This document shows, piece by piece, positions 27,901-42,900 of a stretch of 64,000 nucleotides of DNA; position 1 is the stretch's first letter; each line of letters begins with the position of its first letter. The notes beneath the pieces were generated by a model, which saw nothing but the letters and a program-made list of their open reading frames with translations, was not told the origin of the DNA and did not search any database. The DNA is from Trichobilharzia regenti. Its lineage: Eukaryota > Platyhelminthes > Trematoda > Strigeidida > Schistosomatidae. Where the stretch lies: NCBI GenBank assembly GCA_944472135.2, contig CALYDD020000353.1, positions 124,001-188,000 on the forward strand, written 5' to 3'. The position numbers and the translations under genes are program-made.

Positions 27901-30900
27901 CTTACTAGAAATATGGCACATTGGGGTTGGCTTAGACTTCTTGCAATGACTAGTTTTAATGGTCATGAGGGAGCGATTCATTTTAGAAACATTGGAGAAT
28001 ATGTCCAATGGCTATTTGATTCATATAGGCAATATGGATTTCATTTTATATAAGATTTAATTTTGATAAGTCACACATTGTTACACAGTAATATTAACTG
28101 ATAACGTTTCGAACACAATTTATTGCCACTCATAATCATATTAAGCTACTCACGCAATCTTTTCATTCATTTGTATATATGTGTGTTTAATTGACCAGAT
28201 ATGTGAATAAAAATCAATATTGTAAAATAAAACGAATAGTAGAAGGTAAACTACACATTGGACTTTACAAAAAGGTCAATACATTCTAATAGATATTTAG
28301 ACTTTAACTCATCTCATCCGTCGTCCGTAAAGGCAGGCTTAGTGAAGTGTCTAACAAACCGAACAGTAGCACTAAGTAGTTCAAGAAAATACTTAAGTAA
28401 TGAAATGAAACATATAGAAGAAGCGTTGGTGTTAAATAACTATCCTGCAAAATTTATTAGGAAGATCAGAAAAGGACAAATGCCAAATAAAAATAATTGT
28501 GAAACTAGTAATGATAACATAAATAAGAGAGAATATAAGGCATATACAGTTCTACCACATAAGGAGGGAACATTTGGGACCCTAAGTAATAGGATTCTTA
28601 ATAAAGGAGGAATTAGGGTGGCATTCAAACCTACAGACTTACTTAGGTAGGACAAGCTCTGCAGGCTAAAAGACCCGGTGGATCCAACTAAACAAAGTAA
28701 TATAATTTACAAAATACCTTGCAATGACTGTGAGTGAGGTCAACTATGTGGGTCAAACTAGTAGATCGGAACATAAGAGTTTAGCTAAGATACCAATGGT
28801 TGACGCCGAGATGATATATTATTTAGAAAAAAGCTCAGAACCACTTTTTACTGTATTCATTAACACACAGTCACACAATAGGGTGGGAGAGGGTTAAAAT
28901 TTTAAAAAGTAATCTAGATAGGTGGAGAGAGATAGGTTGATTACTGAACCCTTGTTCATCGAGTCTACACCCAGCACATGCAGCAGAAATGACTCCGTGC
29001 AAATACCAAAGATATGGAAGATATTATTACCACCAGTTAAATCAGAAGAGGATAATAAATAATCTTAAAATTCCATTTCAATTCAAGTGCATAACAGCAC
29101 ACTAACAAGCAACTTATTATGACTATAAAAAACACTCGTTTTATTTCCCATCTGATTGTAATTGATCAATAACTCTCATATTATTCTTTCTGTATGTCTA
29201 TTATCACATACTAATTTTTATTCAGATATCTGGTCAATTTAACACACATGCGTATAGATGAAAGAAAACGTTGTGTGAGTAGCTTGATATAATTATGAGC
29301 AGTAATAATTTGTGCTCGAAACGTGGTCATCAGTTAATATTAACGTGAAACACTGTGTGACACTTTATCAAAATAAAGTCTTATCCAAAATGAAATTATA
29401 CTCTACCACAATGCCCAAGTTTTATACTTTTATCAAAAATACGGATTTGTTTTGCAATGAATTAACATTTTTCTAGGTCGAATCAACTGTGAATTGATTA
29501 GTAAGTTACTTAGCATTGGTTTAGTAAACATTATTTTTACAGTTGAAACTTTCATTCCTAAGTGTATTCGCCTGTTTCTCAGTGTCTGTGCAATATTAAA
29601 CGTTATATTGGTTTATTCTAACTGAACTAAATAAATGCTTACGGTGGGATTCACTTGTTCAGTAAATAAGAACGTTCGTCATCAAAGAAACAGATATCAT
29701 AATACTAATACTGTCAGACTGTCCGGAAGCACACATTTATTTCAAAAAAGTGAGAATGAAATTATTCTTCTGCCCGAATAGTTATTATTATGCTCCTGAG
29801 TTTTGAATAGGGTACAGGGCGTTAACACCATATATCGATTCTCTCCTGCCTTTTTGAGGTTCTCTTCAGTTGGTTCCACGATTCTCTTTAAGCTTTCATC
29901 TGATCCTAACACAATCTTCTGTGGAGTCAGAACTATCCGTTTCTCAATTAGCTCCCACTGAAAGAGCCTGATTAGAGCTCGGATGTCAGTCAACAGCCTC
30001 ATCAGAGTGCATCCAATCTATCTCTATTTTCTTCCGTATATCTGCTGAGGAATAGCTGTTGGCTAGTTAGTCCTCAGAGTTTTTTACTGATAATCCTTTC
30101 TGGTCAAGTATGCATTGTGTTTTGTGGAGTGTTGTTCATGTGGTCACTAGGATCTTCATTTTTCTCTGTCAATATAAGAAATTCGTTCAAATAATTCACT
30201 TCTGTAACGCATCAATTGGATCTCTTTGCACTCAGGTCATTCATAATTCTGGATTCTTTACCTAGAAACCACCAGACAACTGATTTTAAATTAGAGATTA
30301 TAGTAATGCACGTCAGTAGCTCAAGTAATCCATGTGCCGAATTAAGTTGTCATCAATGATAATATCAGATCCACCTTGGGATTTAGAGGAATTATTTGTC
30401 AACTATCTTGGTACCATTGTAAACTTTGAACGTTTTCAGCTAACCATTTTTTACTGGATCTTTGCATTTCTCTTAAAATTACTAGTTCTGTTTGACATTC
30501 ACTTGCAGATTTCATGTAGATTTAGAGAACTGGAGTGAGCGCAGGGTCAGCTGCACTTAAGTATAATTACTATATTATAGTTTCTTTAATTCCTAGAGGA
30601 ACATAGGGCTTCAGTCACACGTCTCCATTGCGTTTCGTTCTCTTCCAATGTTTTCAACTGATTCCACGTCTGCCCACATGCTTTCATCTTCTCTTAGCAT
30701 CACCTCCTCCTTCATGTCGCCCTAGCACTGACGACCAGCTAACCCGCCGCCTTCCATTCAGGTCCCACTCGAGCAATGGCCAAACACGCGATGTCATCTG
30801 ACAGTTTTTTCTGAGGTGTGACCAGTCCGCCTCCATTTCTTCATAAATATTTCTTGCACAGTCGGCTGGGTTGGTTGGTTCATCATTGTCAGAGATACCT

Positions 30901-33900
30901 TTCTATCGATGATCTTTTCTGGCCGTCCATCTGATCTTCAGTATTACTGAGCGAAGACAGCTGTTGATGATGAAAGTGTGCAGTTTGTTCGAAGTGCCCT
31001 TCGTGACGCTGTGCGGCGCCAAGTCTCTGATCCGTATAGTAAGTAGCACTGAATTCACATTGGAGTTGAAAATCCGGATCTTATTTTTCATGCTTAGTTC
31101 TGTTGATCTCGACACAGACTTGAGAGTGGTGAAAGCTTGTTTGGCTTTTCCGATCATCCCTTTCATATCCTCATCAGTTCCGTCCGCCCGTAGCTGAGAC
31201 GATGCTTCTCAGGTAGATGGGCAAAGGATATTGCTTCTTTTAGACATCATCCCATTTATGCTGGTTGTCGTCTGTTGTTGTCGCTGTCCCTTTTGGTCAG
31301 AAATCTTTGTCACCTTTGTTTTCTCTGTGTTCACAAGAAGTCCTATCCTTTCTGGATGTTTCTTGCCAACTTGATGCTTTTCATTTGCATATCTTCCAGT
31401 TTGTAGAAAATCAGAAATATATCGTCATCGGCGAAGTTCAGATCCTCCAAGTTTCTTTGTATGGGTCCATTTAATGCCTTTCTCCTCACTGCCCGATGTC
31501 TGTCACATTACCAATTCTACCGAAATCAGGAAAGTCATAGGAGATGGTAGGCAGCCAGCTTGTGTTACTTCCGTTTTCACTTCGAAGGAATCCTTGAGTT
31601 TCCCGCTGTGGATTACTTGGCATGCAGCTTTATCGTACAACTGTTGGATGTTGTTTATAGTTATTGGTGACACCCCGTACTAGTAAAAGTAGTTGCCAAA
31701 TCACCACTCAATCGACGCTGCGATGTTGAAGGTCTTTTCAAAGTCAATGAAGTTGGTGTAAGGAGCTGACTGCAATTCCAAGCATTGCTCAGTGATGATT
31801 CGTCGCGTTGCAATTTGACCGATGCATGACTTGCTCCTACGGAATCCAGTAGGAAATCGAAGGTCATAAGACATACATTATTCACTTTTTCGGATATCCC
31901 ATTGGATTTCCAGTCATGCTACAACAAAGTAATGATGTTATTTTCCCAAGTCACTAGAAGACAAAATAGTGAATTAAAGCATTCTTTAAACTGTTCACGT
32001 AAACTTGTATGAAATTCTCTGTGTTAGATTGCTTGATTAAAATAATTTTTATATGCGCAGATAACTGGATGATCTAAGATTGCATAACATTACTGTCATA
32101 TTTTCAGCTCAGAATGACTACATGTGTAAGTTAGTTGTAAACCGTCTATTATGCATACCATGCTTAACATTTTGAGTCTGAGTTCATTTAAGCTCTACTC
32201 TAGCCAGTAGTTTACTTACTATTCTCAAGTGTTGCTTTGTGGGGATTGGACCGATTTGAAGTTTAATCGAGAACTGATAACAGTTAGAGAGCCACTGAAG
32301 ACCACCATCGAGCGCTGAACGGCTTTTTCGTTCTCTTTCTTAGGGAATCTTCAGTAGTACGCGCCCACCTACTGGGAATCGAACTTAGGACCATTTAATC
32401 GCAAGGCAAGCTGGTTGACCATCCAGTTACTGGGATGGAATCTAATGGCTAATCCGTGAATTCTAACTTATGCTATTTCGCAACATATAGCAAGACCACC
32501 AAGTATTGTCACTGTTGAAGATGCGTCTTCATCATATAGTGAACACTAGTGAGAAGTAGGTCAGTTTCCGGGTGTTGCTTTACAGGAATTTGAGCATACT
32601 TACCATTCAGACTCTGTGAATGTGACAATTAGTATACTATAATCAAAGATGTATAAACCTGAAAATTCACAATAGCAATCATTTTAGGGTGACAAAAGCT
32701 GTAGTCACACCAGTTTAGTAGTGTGTCATTCGGATGGATCACTCGCAAAGGGAATTTCCTGTTGTGCATTGATTTAAGGCAGTCTGCTTGAAACTTGAGC
32801 TACTAAACTCTCCACTCATTATTATTTCTGGCGTACACTTTGTTTTAATCCATAGGAACATAAACTCTTAGGGCATTGTTTGTTCTGGCGTCTCTTTTAA
32901 ATGTTTGTCACTTACTGATTCTCAGGTTGCTAACAAAATTGAAGAAAAGCATAATCGGGTTTGGCAACCTATCCGATGTATGGCATAACTCTTCCTTAGA
33001 TTTTTTGTGCAAACTGCCATTGCCAGAAAAATACAACTAACTACCTGCAATCATTCAGTTATATCTTCGGGTCTCATAAAATGTACCTCAGCACTTTTTT
33101 CATTTGTCTTTTAAAGGAACATTTTTCATTTCACAAACGAGGTAAACTAAGAAATATTCTTAAAGTCAGGTAGCACTGTGTCACACAATCTACTGTCACT
33201 TACTATTCTACTTGAAAATCCTGAACAATAAGAAACTGTTATGTCATAAATTTAACTGAAAATTGAAGAATTTAAAAGACAAATTAGCGAAGAAAATTTT
33301 CTTTATCGACGAAATCAGTTTCATATTTTGTACAGTCGTATTTGCATATTTGATATACTTACTCAGAAGTGGCTTCAAAAGTAAAAATAAAAGTTGTAGG
33401 TTACGTAGTATTCAACGGCACAAAGGAAAATATGGGTAGAAATTTGATCAGGTTAAAATTGTTATTGAGTGAGAATAGACGTAGTTGAGTGTTCAAGTGT
33501 AAACAAGTGTAAATCAGGTGTGAAAATATGCAAAAGAAACATATGAGAGTAATGGTGGTGAATTGATTAATTATAGTAAAAGCAAAATAATCACTAAAAT
33601 TGAAAATAAAAAATTTACAGAGAAAGACTAATGAAGAGGTTAAAACCAAGACAAATTAAGATACTGGACAAAAGTTTTCTGTATACAAAGTTCGGGGTTG
33701 GATTGACGAATCGCCAACACTCCCGCCATACACAACTGCCGAAACCTGATACCGTTTGTACTATTTGGTCTCACCTTGTAGATAATCTTGAATGACAACT
33801 GTGGTGAAGATGCATGGCTTGTAATCACCAAGTGCTCAAGAACTTAGCTAGTAATCCTTTCTTCTCTTGTTCCGTTGTTGAGTGCTAAGTAATTTACAGC

Positions 33901-36900
33901 TTTTATGTTTACTTCTAAAGCCACTTCTAAGTAGTTGTATCAATTATGTAAACCACCTGTCGCTCACTAATAGACTACTATACATTTTTGGGCAAATATA
34001 AATACGACTATACAGCCTGTGAAGATGATTTGGTCGATAAAGAAGCATTTTCTTCGCTGAATTTGTCTTCTTTTTTTCAACATGACTCAGTGGGTATTTT
34101 CGGTAACTGAAAATTCTCTACATTATACAGATATAGTCTAGAACAGAGTACACCATCTTAACCAAAATTTGTAAAACTGAATGTAAATTCATCAAACGAA
34201 TAAAAGTCAGTTTTGGAGAAGTATTCGATACTTATCGTGTTTTCTTCATTGATCGCTTGATCTGTGGAATCAGTAGTTTCCACTACAGACAAAAGTTAAC
34301 ATGCATGAAAAAGCTTAAGCTTCGGCCAAAAATTCACTTATCGCATATTTTTGGATGTCAATGATGGCAGTCCGCTATCTTAGTCACAGTATTCAGTGCC
34401 AGTATTTACAAACGAATTCATTACCTCTTAATGGTTGACTAAGATGTGGACATTCTTTGTGTTCTTGTGAGAAATCCGGACAAATGTGGTCCTCAAAATC
34501 ATCTGTGAAAACGGTTGTCCTCTGGTAACATCAGCTAGTGATGAAAGCGTTTTCGACGAACGAAAAATCATGGTCAAAAGGTTTTTGGAATCAGATGCAG
34601 AACACTAACTATTTATTAGGTAATGGATTAGTGCTGATAATTTTGAAACTTACTGAACTGCCTATATTTTTACCCTGATTTTATGCACTACTGATGGTTA
34701 CATCATTAGTAACATTGTCCTGATAATTAAAGATATTTTTTCAAGGAGAAGACGCTTAGAGAAAGAGGAATTAATTTAGGATCCCCATCTATGTGTTATA
34801 CTAATTAAACTCCCAATAAAGCAATTAATTTCTGCTTTCAAGGTGGAACCATTTGTGGTGACGGTAAGTCAAGCATTATGTTTATTCGGATTGCGAGTTG
34901 TAGTTTGGTTACTGTATTTAACTGCATTTTATTTGAAAGCTTTCCATTGAAAAAGCCGAAACAAGCCGTTTAAATGTTTCAAGTCAAGTCTGCTTGACAT
35001 CTTACAGGTTCACAACGTTTGAGTTAACCTTATGCTTAAAGAGATTTCGTAATTGCAGCTGTTTAATTGTAATCATAAATGGTGAAATAAACCAATTATA
35101 CGGCAGGCTGAAAATACGCAAACTCCCAGGAACTCAACATACAATGTGTCCATAGAGCTACACAGAAAATTAAGACAACTAACGGATTCCTGAGATCACT
35201 CCATGAAATCAGCTATACACATAGGTGACAAAGAAATAATGGTCTTCTTTGACGTCACCTCAATATATATATATATATATATATCTTTAATGGACAGAAA
35301 CTTGCAGAAACGAACACGGAGCAATCACTCAGGAACGACGAACACCCCACACAACTAACCAGAATGCAATACAAGTTGGAAAGAATGCATAAACTTATGT
35401 CTAGCAACGTGTTTCCAATTCAAAAGCCATATATATAGGAGCAATCTAATAGCACAAAAAAGGAATTGTATACAAACACTATTTAAGAGATCCAGAACTC
35501 ATTGCAGCGCTCTCATTTTAGGAAAATTGCAAGGAAGTTACACCATGGACGTCTTTCAAAAGAATGAATATCCATGAAACTTTATCAAAAAATTTGCACC
35601 CGAAAGTCAACCTATCAAATCAAAGGCTTCCAAGGAAAGCACAAAGAAAATCGCCCCATTATATGTAAAAGACACATAAGAAATCACTGCAAGAATCTTC
35701 AAACTTTGATGAGGGATTGACGTCGCATACAAACCAACAAAATCACTCTACTCACTTCTATGTCAACCAAAAGACCCACAACGAAAGAAGATAAAGACAA
35801 CATCGTCTACAAAATAAATTGTAACAGCTGCGATAAACACTAAATTGGTCAAAGTGGACGTCCCCTTCGTCTTCGTATCCACGAACATAAGTTAGCCGTC
35901 AAAAGACGTGATATCCACTCCCTGATATCATCTCACTGCATACAGACGACCACGGAAATAAATTCGACTGGAGTAATCAGCGTTCAAATATTAGATAGAG
36001 GAAACACTAAGAATGCTAGAGAATTTTTAGAGGTCTGGTATTTCAGTAAATCGTCGGTCAACAGACATACTCAGATTGTCAAAAATTACAAACCGACAAA
36101 AAAGAAATCTCACATACAAAGGGTGAAAGTTCAAGTCAGGGAAACAATCAGTTCCAATACAAATAGCCTAGAAAGTGTGAAAACACACGAAAACAAACAA
36201 TCACGTTCAAAGTAACCAGGAGAGGTGGAGAAATCTAAAAGCTCACTTCATTTCAAATTAAAGTATGCGCTGAAGATGTTGCCTAGAAGGGAGATGAAAG
36301 CTTCGCAAAATAATTATCCAACTGAGAGAACACAATTACATCAAAACCAAGATTTTCTATAATTGCAAAAGATCGTTTCCTTGAAGAGAGGTGAAAATTA
36401 ACTGGGATAATTCAAATGACGGTATGTCAAATGTATATATTTAATCAAATCCCAAGTATTGAGCATTAAAAGTTAGGCTGGCTGAATTTTGAACTACTCA
36501 GATATTAGAATCTATCAATGTTTCACTCTATCTTTAATGTATTGAATAATTTGACCGGATTTAATTAAATTTTTAAACCATCTAGATATCCCATCATTTC
36601 TACAACGTTGTGAGTTATTTATTATGGTTTTTATTTATGATTAAGTGATGTTGTTTCGAGTTCACTGGACTGGCTTTCGGGTGGTTAAATGTCTTATTTT
36701 TCATCAGCGAAAGTTTATTTAATTTGTTTAGTTTCTGAAAAACATTTGTACGTTAAAAGAGGTCATGACAGTGATTGTTTGATTGGTTGGAAGATTTCAT
36801 CATCAACTGATATCGGTTAGAGAACCATTAGAAAATCTGGGAGTACTGGACAGCTGTTTCATCTTAGCTCACCTTGTGATGGGAGGGTCCTGGGTTCAAA

Positions 36901-39900
36901 TACTAGCGGTGGATGTATATGGTGAAGAGTCGAAAACTAGGATGAAATGGCTGTCCAGTACTCTCAGTTTTTCCAGCGGTTTCCTAACCGATATCAGTTC
37001 ATAATGAAATCCTCTAACCAATGAAACATAAAATCTCTACAAACTAATACTTGAAAAGATTGGCTAGTTAAAATTTATAGATATAAGAATGGAAAGTTCA
37101 GGAAGGAGTGTCTTTCCGCCTGCGAATTCATTCACTTAGCTGCACAGTCACATTTACATATAATTCCGTTGTGTGTGTGTATATATTTGGGTTGTCAAAC
37201 AAAAATGAAAATTAATTAGGGTTCTTGTTTATGTCACCAAAATGTTTCACAAAAATTCCGATGAAGATCAGACTGTAACTGTGGGGGGGGAAAGTGAAGA
37301 CAAGGGTCGCGCAATATTGGAAGACACGAAAAAAGGATGTTAATGAAACAGCATGGAGACACTTGCCCCAAAAGTAAAACTATGTAACAGGTAGAAAGAG
37401 TAAATAAAGGGTTTGTTTAGAAAAAGATGTTATTAAGATGTCATACAAAGATTCCGAAAAAGCATTAATAACAAAGTAGTAGAACTCGAAATTATACCCA
37501 TTAGTAGAAGGTGGGGATGAAGAAGTTTCTTCTGTGTGTACATAAATGAGGATTTTCCACCTGAATCTCTAAGGACTCGATGGAGCAAAGCATATGGTAG
37601 CCTAACGTTTTCGGAAGGCATCTTTTGACTTTCTCAAGAGTGATCTTTTCTTCTACTGACTAGAGGCTGCATATTCTACTACGGATTCTAGTCTCAAGAG
37701 ATATTATCAGGTTCCGCTTGCGACTGATGGTTACCCAGCTGACTACAACTTGAATATAAGTTATCAATAATTCTTATCCCATATTGCAACGTTTTATTTT
37801 CAGGTTTATTTGTATGCGCCAAAACACGTAAGGAAGAATATGCATATATGTATAATAAACATTGAGTATTGAAACCAGTTATCTAAATGATAAGTTTTAC
37901 TTTTGTTGTACATAAGAGCACTTTAATTGACGAACGCAGAGTACCACTTCTAACCTCCTTACCTTCTTTCTATTTTATATACGACTTGTTATCCCTGAAG
38001 ATACACTTGCCAGACCAGCTCAAAATACGCCTACTGCTATTGTGTACCATGGGTGTACAATCCCAGTTTGACAACACTCTTTACCGACAAATAGATGGTG
38101 TAACTATGGGCAGTCCACTTAGCCCTGTTTTAGCAGATATCTTTATGTCAAACCTTGAGAAAACAAAGTTGAAGCATGCAATTGATCAAACAACTTCCTA
38201 TTATCGATATGTCGATGACACATTTGTAGTATGCAACAACGAAAGTCATGCCTCTTACCTACTCAGACTATTCAACAACGCACATACAAATATTGTATTT
38301 AATATGGAACATGAAAATGATGGAAAGTTCCATTTCCTTGACGTCGCCATGCAACGCCTAGAAGACAGTAGTCTCCAGAGGTCAATCTGCCGAAAGCCCA
38401 CATGAAATGGACAATACATACATTTTAATAGTTTTTGTCCAAATAGTTATAAACGAGCACTAGTCAAGACTCTGTACTATAGAGCGAGGAGAATATGCTC
38501 TCCTGAGAAACTAGAGGAAGAATTTACGAATCTCGGAAAGGTGCTGAAAAACAACGGTTATGCTCAAAGATTCATTAACAAATATGGAAGATGTAAAGGC
38601 TCAAATACCAAACAAATCACAGTTGAAGAAAAGCCTGTCTTCATTCGACTAGATTTAAAAGGTGAAGACATTGCAGAAATGGTCAACAGACGACTGAGAA
38701 CGCCACTAGCCAGGGCCTATCCTGCAACTAAGTTGGTTCCCGTCCATCAAACAGCATGCTCTTTGGTGCAGTCAAAAGTCGACAGAGACCCTTCTCATGT
38801 TAACTCCAACTGTGTATAAAAATTTACGTGCATCTGCGGGAGCAGTTACATTGGGAGAACAGAAAGAAGGGCACACCTCCGATCTTCTGAACATGTGCCG
38901 GAAAGCCTACGTCTCAAGGGAACAAACTCTTATAATCGCGCTATTACCAGACATCTCCTCGACACGGGTCATGAGGTTGAAATCCAGAAATCCTTCAAAA
39001 TTATCAGTAGACAAAGGAGCTCTATTCTCCTCAAGTTTGCCGAAGCAATTTCCATCAAACGCTTGAAACCAGATCTATGTGTTCAGAAAGAAGCAGTTAT
39101 TAGTCTTTCTTTGCCTTGGTAACTGGATGACTTTTTTCTCTCATCTAATTACGTAATCTTTGTCTTTAACCTCACCCTCCCTTTTATAATCTGTAATTTT
39201 GATTGTTTCTTGTTTCTATGACTTGAGTTCAACTCAGTACATTGTTATCTAACTTATTAGTCACTATGCATCTAACGCACATCTCATCTTTATTATGTAA
39301 CTCCTTTACCATTATATGCATACATTTATTTTGTTTTAACTTGAACTGCCTGTGTAAAAACTATATAAGTGCAATTTTCTGAGCACTGTTCATCACTAAT
39401 TGTGGAATTTTCTGTCAACTGACAACATGTAAAATTTGCAAGTATGTTAAAACGTTTCTGCACTAAGCCTCATAATTTATTTAGGTTGTAAGCAGTTAAG
39501 CTGATGAGAAGCCAACAAAATAAATGATGGTACCACATTATTCTGCACAAACCACTGTTATTCTCGCTTAATTCAAACAGCTCTAAGTTAGCTACATGCG
39601 TAGTTGATTGAGTGGTAGAATGCCTGCCTCGGCCACGCCGGGATTTGATTCCTGGCTACCTGTCTCATAAACCATGCGCAGCTTGAGCAAGCCTGGCGAA
39701 GAAGGAAGGTTTAGCGTGAAGCTTTCAATCCCACACTAAAAAAGTAACACCACTACTATCGAAAATTCATAAGCTCGAACTTGAAACCCTATGTTAAACA
39801 GGAGTGATTTCCAAGCATTTAATGATTCACGTGTTCCTGAGGAATTTAACTACTGTCTTATTCCATGATGTCTACAAGTGTCATATTCGCCATTGCATTA

Positions 39901-42900
39901 TATCAAAGTATACTTATATAGAAAATGGGAAAGTAAGTCATTAGAAATGATTGACTGACTAGTTTCAGCGTAGAACTTTGCACAAATGTGCTGCAGTTCG
40001 AGTCGCCACAATTCGTGCAGCACACAAAGTAAGAGAAGAAAGTGAGATGAAATGCAAAATAGAGACGTCAAACAGATATATGAGGCAAAAAGAATAGTAG
40101 TTTTGCTGCTAGTCAAAGTTGGAAGACAGTAATTCACGTCAGTGTTTATATTCCTAATATTGTTCGTGAGAAAAATGAGAACAAAGCCTTTGTGTAAGCG
40201 GATACAGTTAGCATATAGATGATCTGACATTCAAGAAACAGCCACAAAGAAATGAAAGGTTAACTTTCAATGAGAATCAACCAATAAGAAGACTGTGTTT
40301 TTCTGCTAACAGTAATCTATAATATGCACCTGAAAAACCTCACCAGATTACTAGCTTGCTAGTTTTCTAGCTGGTCCCAAGCCCGGATAAAGATGGAGGG
40401 TTGGAGCGTGGTGCTAGCAACTCCACCCCCGTAAAACTGTAACAACAGAAGACAAGGGCCAGGCAACAAATCGTGTTATTATGAAAATCAACACGTATTT
40501 ATATATATTTCACATATATTATTACAGCTTATGCAAGTAGACAAGCGCAGTCATCTGATTGGTTGTTTATCAGAAGTTAGGCACACAAACGCAGGCTTCG
40601 GATTGGTTGTTTCGGGATTCCTCGACAAATAGAGTTCTCTATCTGCGAATCATATTTTGCCACGTTGACTTTGCTGTGATTGGTTGTTAAATCAGCCTTG
40701 TACATATTTTCTCACGGCCTGCTCTCACCACAAAACAACCAAATCGCTACAGAAGCTTGAACGAATAAATATACTAAAAATTCTAAATACATAAACAATA
40801 GCCTTATTTTTTGCTAAAATCGGGAAGTCAAATGACGCAGGCTGATGAAAGCCTTCGGGAAGCCAGTCAGTCGATGTGCCTTCTTTCGATGAAAGCAAAA
40901 GTAAGGATGGGTACCTGGAATGTTCGTACAATGTACGAAACTGGAAAGGCTGACCAGATAGCCGCTGAAATGAGAAGGTACAGAATAGAAGTGTCTGGAA
41001 TCTGAGAGAGCAGATGGAACGGAACTGGAAGGTGCCAACTACCAACTGGAGAGTCAGTAATCTATTCCGGCCACCCAGAGGAAAACCACGAGCACACCGA
41101 GGGAGTGGCCATCATGATGTCACCAACGGCAGTCAAAGCTCTCATGCAGTGGGAACCAATCACCTCCAGGATAGTGACAGCCAGGTTCAACTCAAAAGGA
41201 AGGAAAGTTACAGTCATTCAATGCTATGCGCCTGCAAACGTCTCAGAACAAGAGAAGAAAGAGGCGTTCTACCGACAACTACAAGCAACAATGGACAACG
41301 TCCCAAATGGTGATATCAAAATCCTGATGGGCGACATGAATGCGAAGCTGGGAGGAGACAACACAGGAAGAGAACTCACCATGGGTCGTGAGGCCCTCGG
41401 TGAAATGAACGACAATGGTGAACTCTTCTCAGACTTCTGCGCCTTCAATGATTTGGTGATTGGTGGCAGCGTTTTTAAACACAAGGATATACACAAGACG
41501 ACATGGATTTCACCAAATGGAACTTGCATTGTGGCCTATCACCAGCTATCTTCGAGGCTTTTAGTTTCACCTTGAAAGTCCCTTGTACTAGATAGTGGTC
41601 TGAACCCACATCTGCTCCTCTCCTTGACCTTGTGTCCAGTAGGCTCCGTCTCCACTTTCTTGAGATTGAAATGAAGTCTATCTGGTGTTTGGTGTCACCA
41701 GATAGACTTCATTTCAATCTCAAGAAAGTGGAGACGGAGCCTACTGGACACAAGGTCAAGGAGAGGAGCAGATGTGGGTTCAGACCACTATCTAGTACAA
41801 GGGACTTTCAAGGTGAAACTAAAAGCCTCGAGGATAGCTGGGGATAGGCCACAATGCAAGTTCAACACTCAATTACTGAAGGACACAACCACAAAAGACA
41901 CTTTCACTGCAACTGTCAGAGCAAAGCAGGAAACACTACGCGACATCACTGAAGAATCATGCGTGGAAGAACATTGGAAGTCTCTGAAGGCGATTCTCAA
42001 CGAAACGTGTTCAACGGTTCTAGGAAGAAAGAAGAGACAAGACAAGGAATGGCTCTCAACGGACACTTGGAAATTAATAGAAGAGAAGAGAATGGTGAAA
42101 GAGAAAATGATTCAATGCAAGGACGGACAGGAGAAGGAGACGCTGAGCTCAACTTACAAAGCATTGGACAAAGAAGTGAAGAAGAGTGCTAGGAAGGACA
42201 AAAGACGATTCTACGACAATCTAGCTACTGAAGCTGAAAGGCAGCAGGCAAAAGGGACCTGAGGACACTATATCAGATAACCAAATCTCTATCCGGGAAG
42301 AGACCAACACAAGCGAAACCTATAAAAGACAGCCAAGGGAAGCCCATTACCAAGGAAGAAAAACAGATTAAACAATGGGCGGATCACTTCAAAGGACTCT
42401 TGAACCGACCATCACCTGCAACCCGTCCAGAAATACCAACAACTGCGCACAACAACTGCAAGTTGACACCAATCCTCCAACGAGAGCTGAAGTCTTGAAT
42501 GCAATCAAGCTTCTGAAAGCTGGAAAAGCAGCCGGACCAGATGGAATACCCCCTGAAGCACTGAAAGCGGACCCAGAGACTACAGGAGACATGCTGACTC
42601 CATTATTGCAAAAGGTCTGGAAGGAGGGAAAGGTGCCTACTGACTGGAGGAAAGGTTACCTCGTGAAACTACCAAAGAAGGGCGACTTAGGACTCTCTGC
42701 AAGAACTGGCGAGGAATCATGCTCCTGTCGACGCCAAGTAAAATCCTGAGTCGCATCATCCTGGAGAGAATAAAGGACGCACTGGAGACAGAACTCCGAC
42801 CAGAACAAGCTGGATTCAGGAAAGGCAAATCATGTACTGACCGAATTGCAACTCTACGCATCATCAAAGCACGGAATGGCAATCAACCTCTACCTCAACT

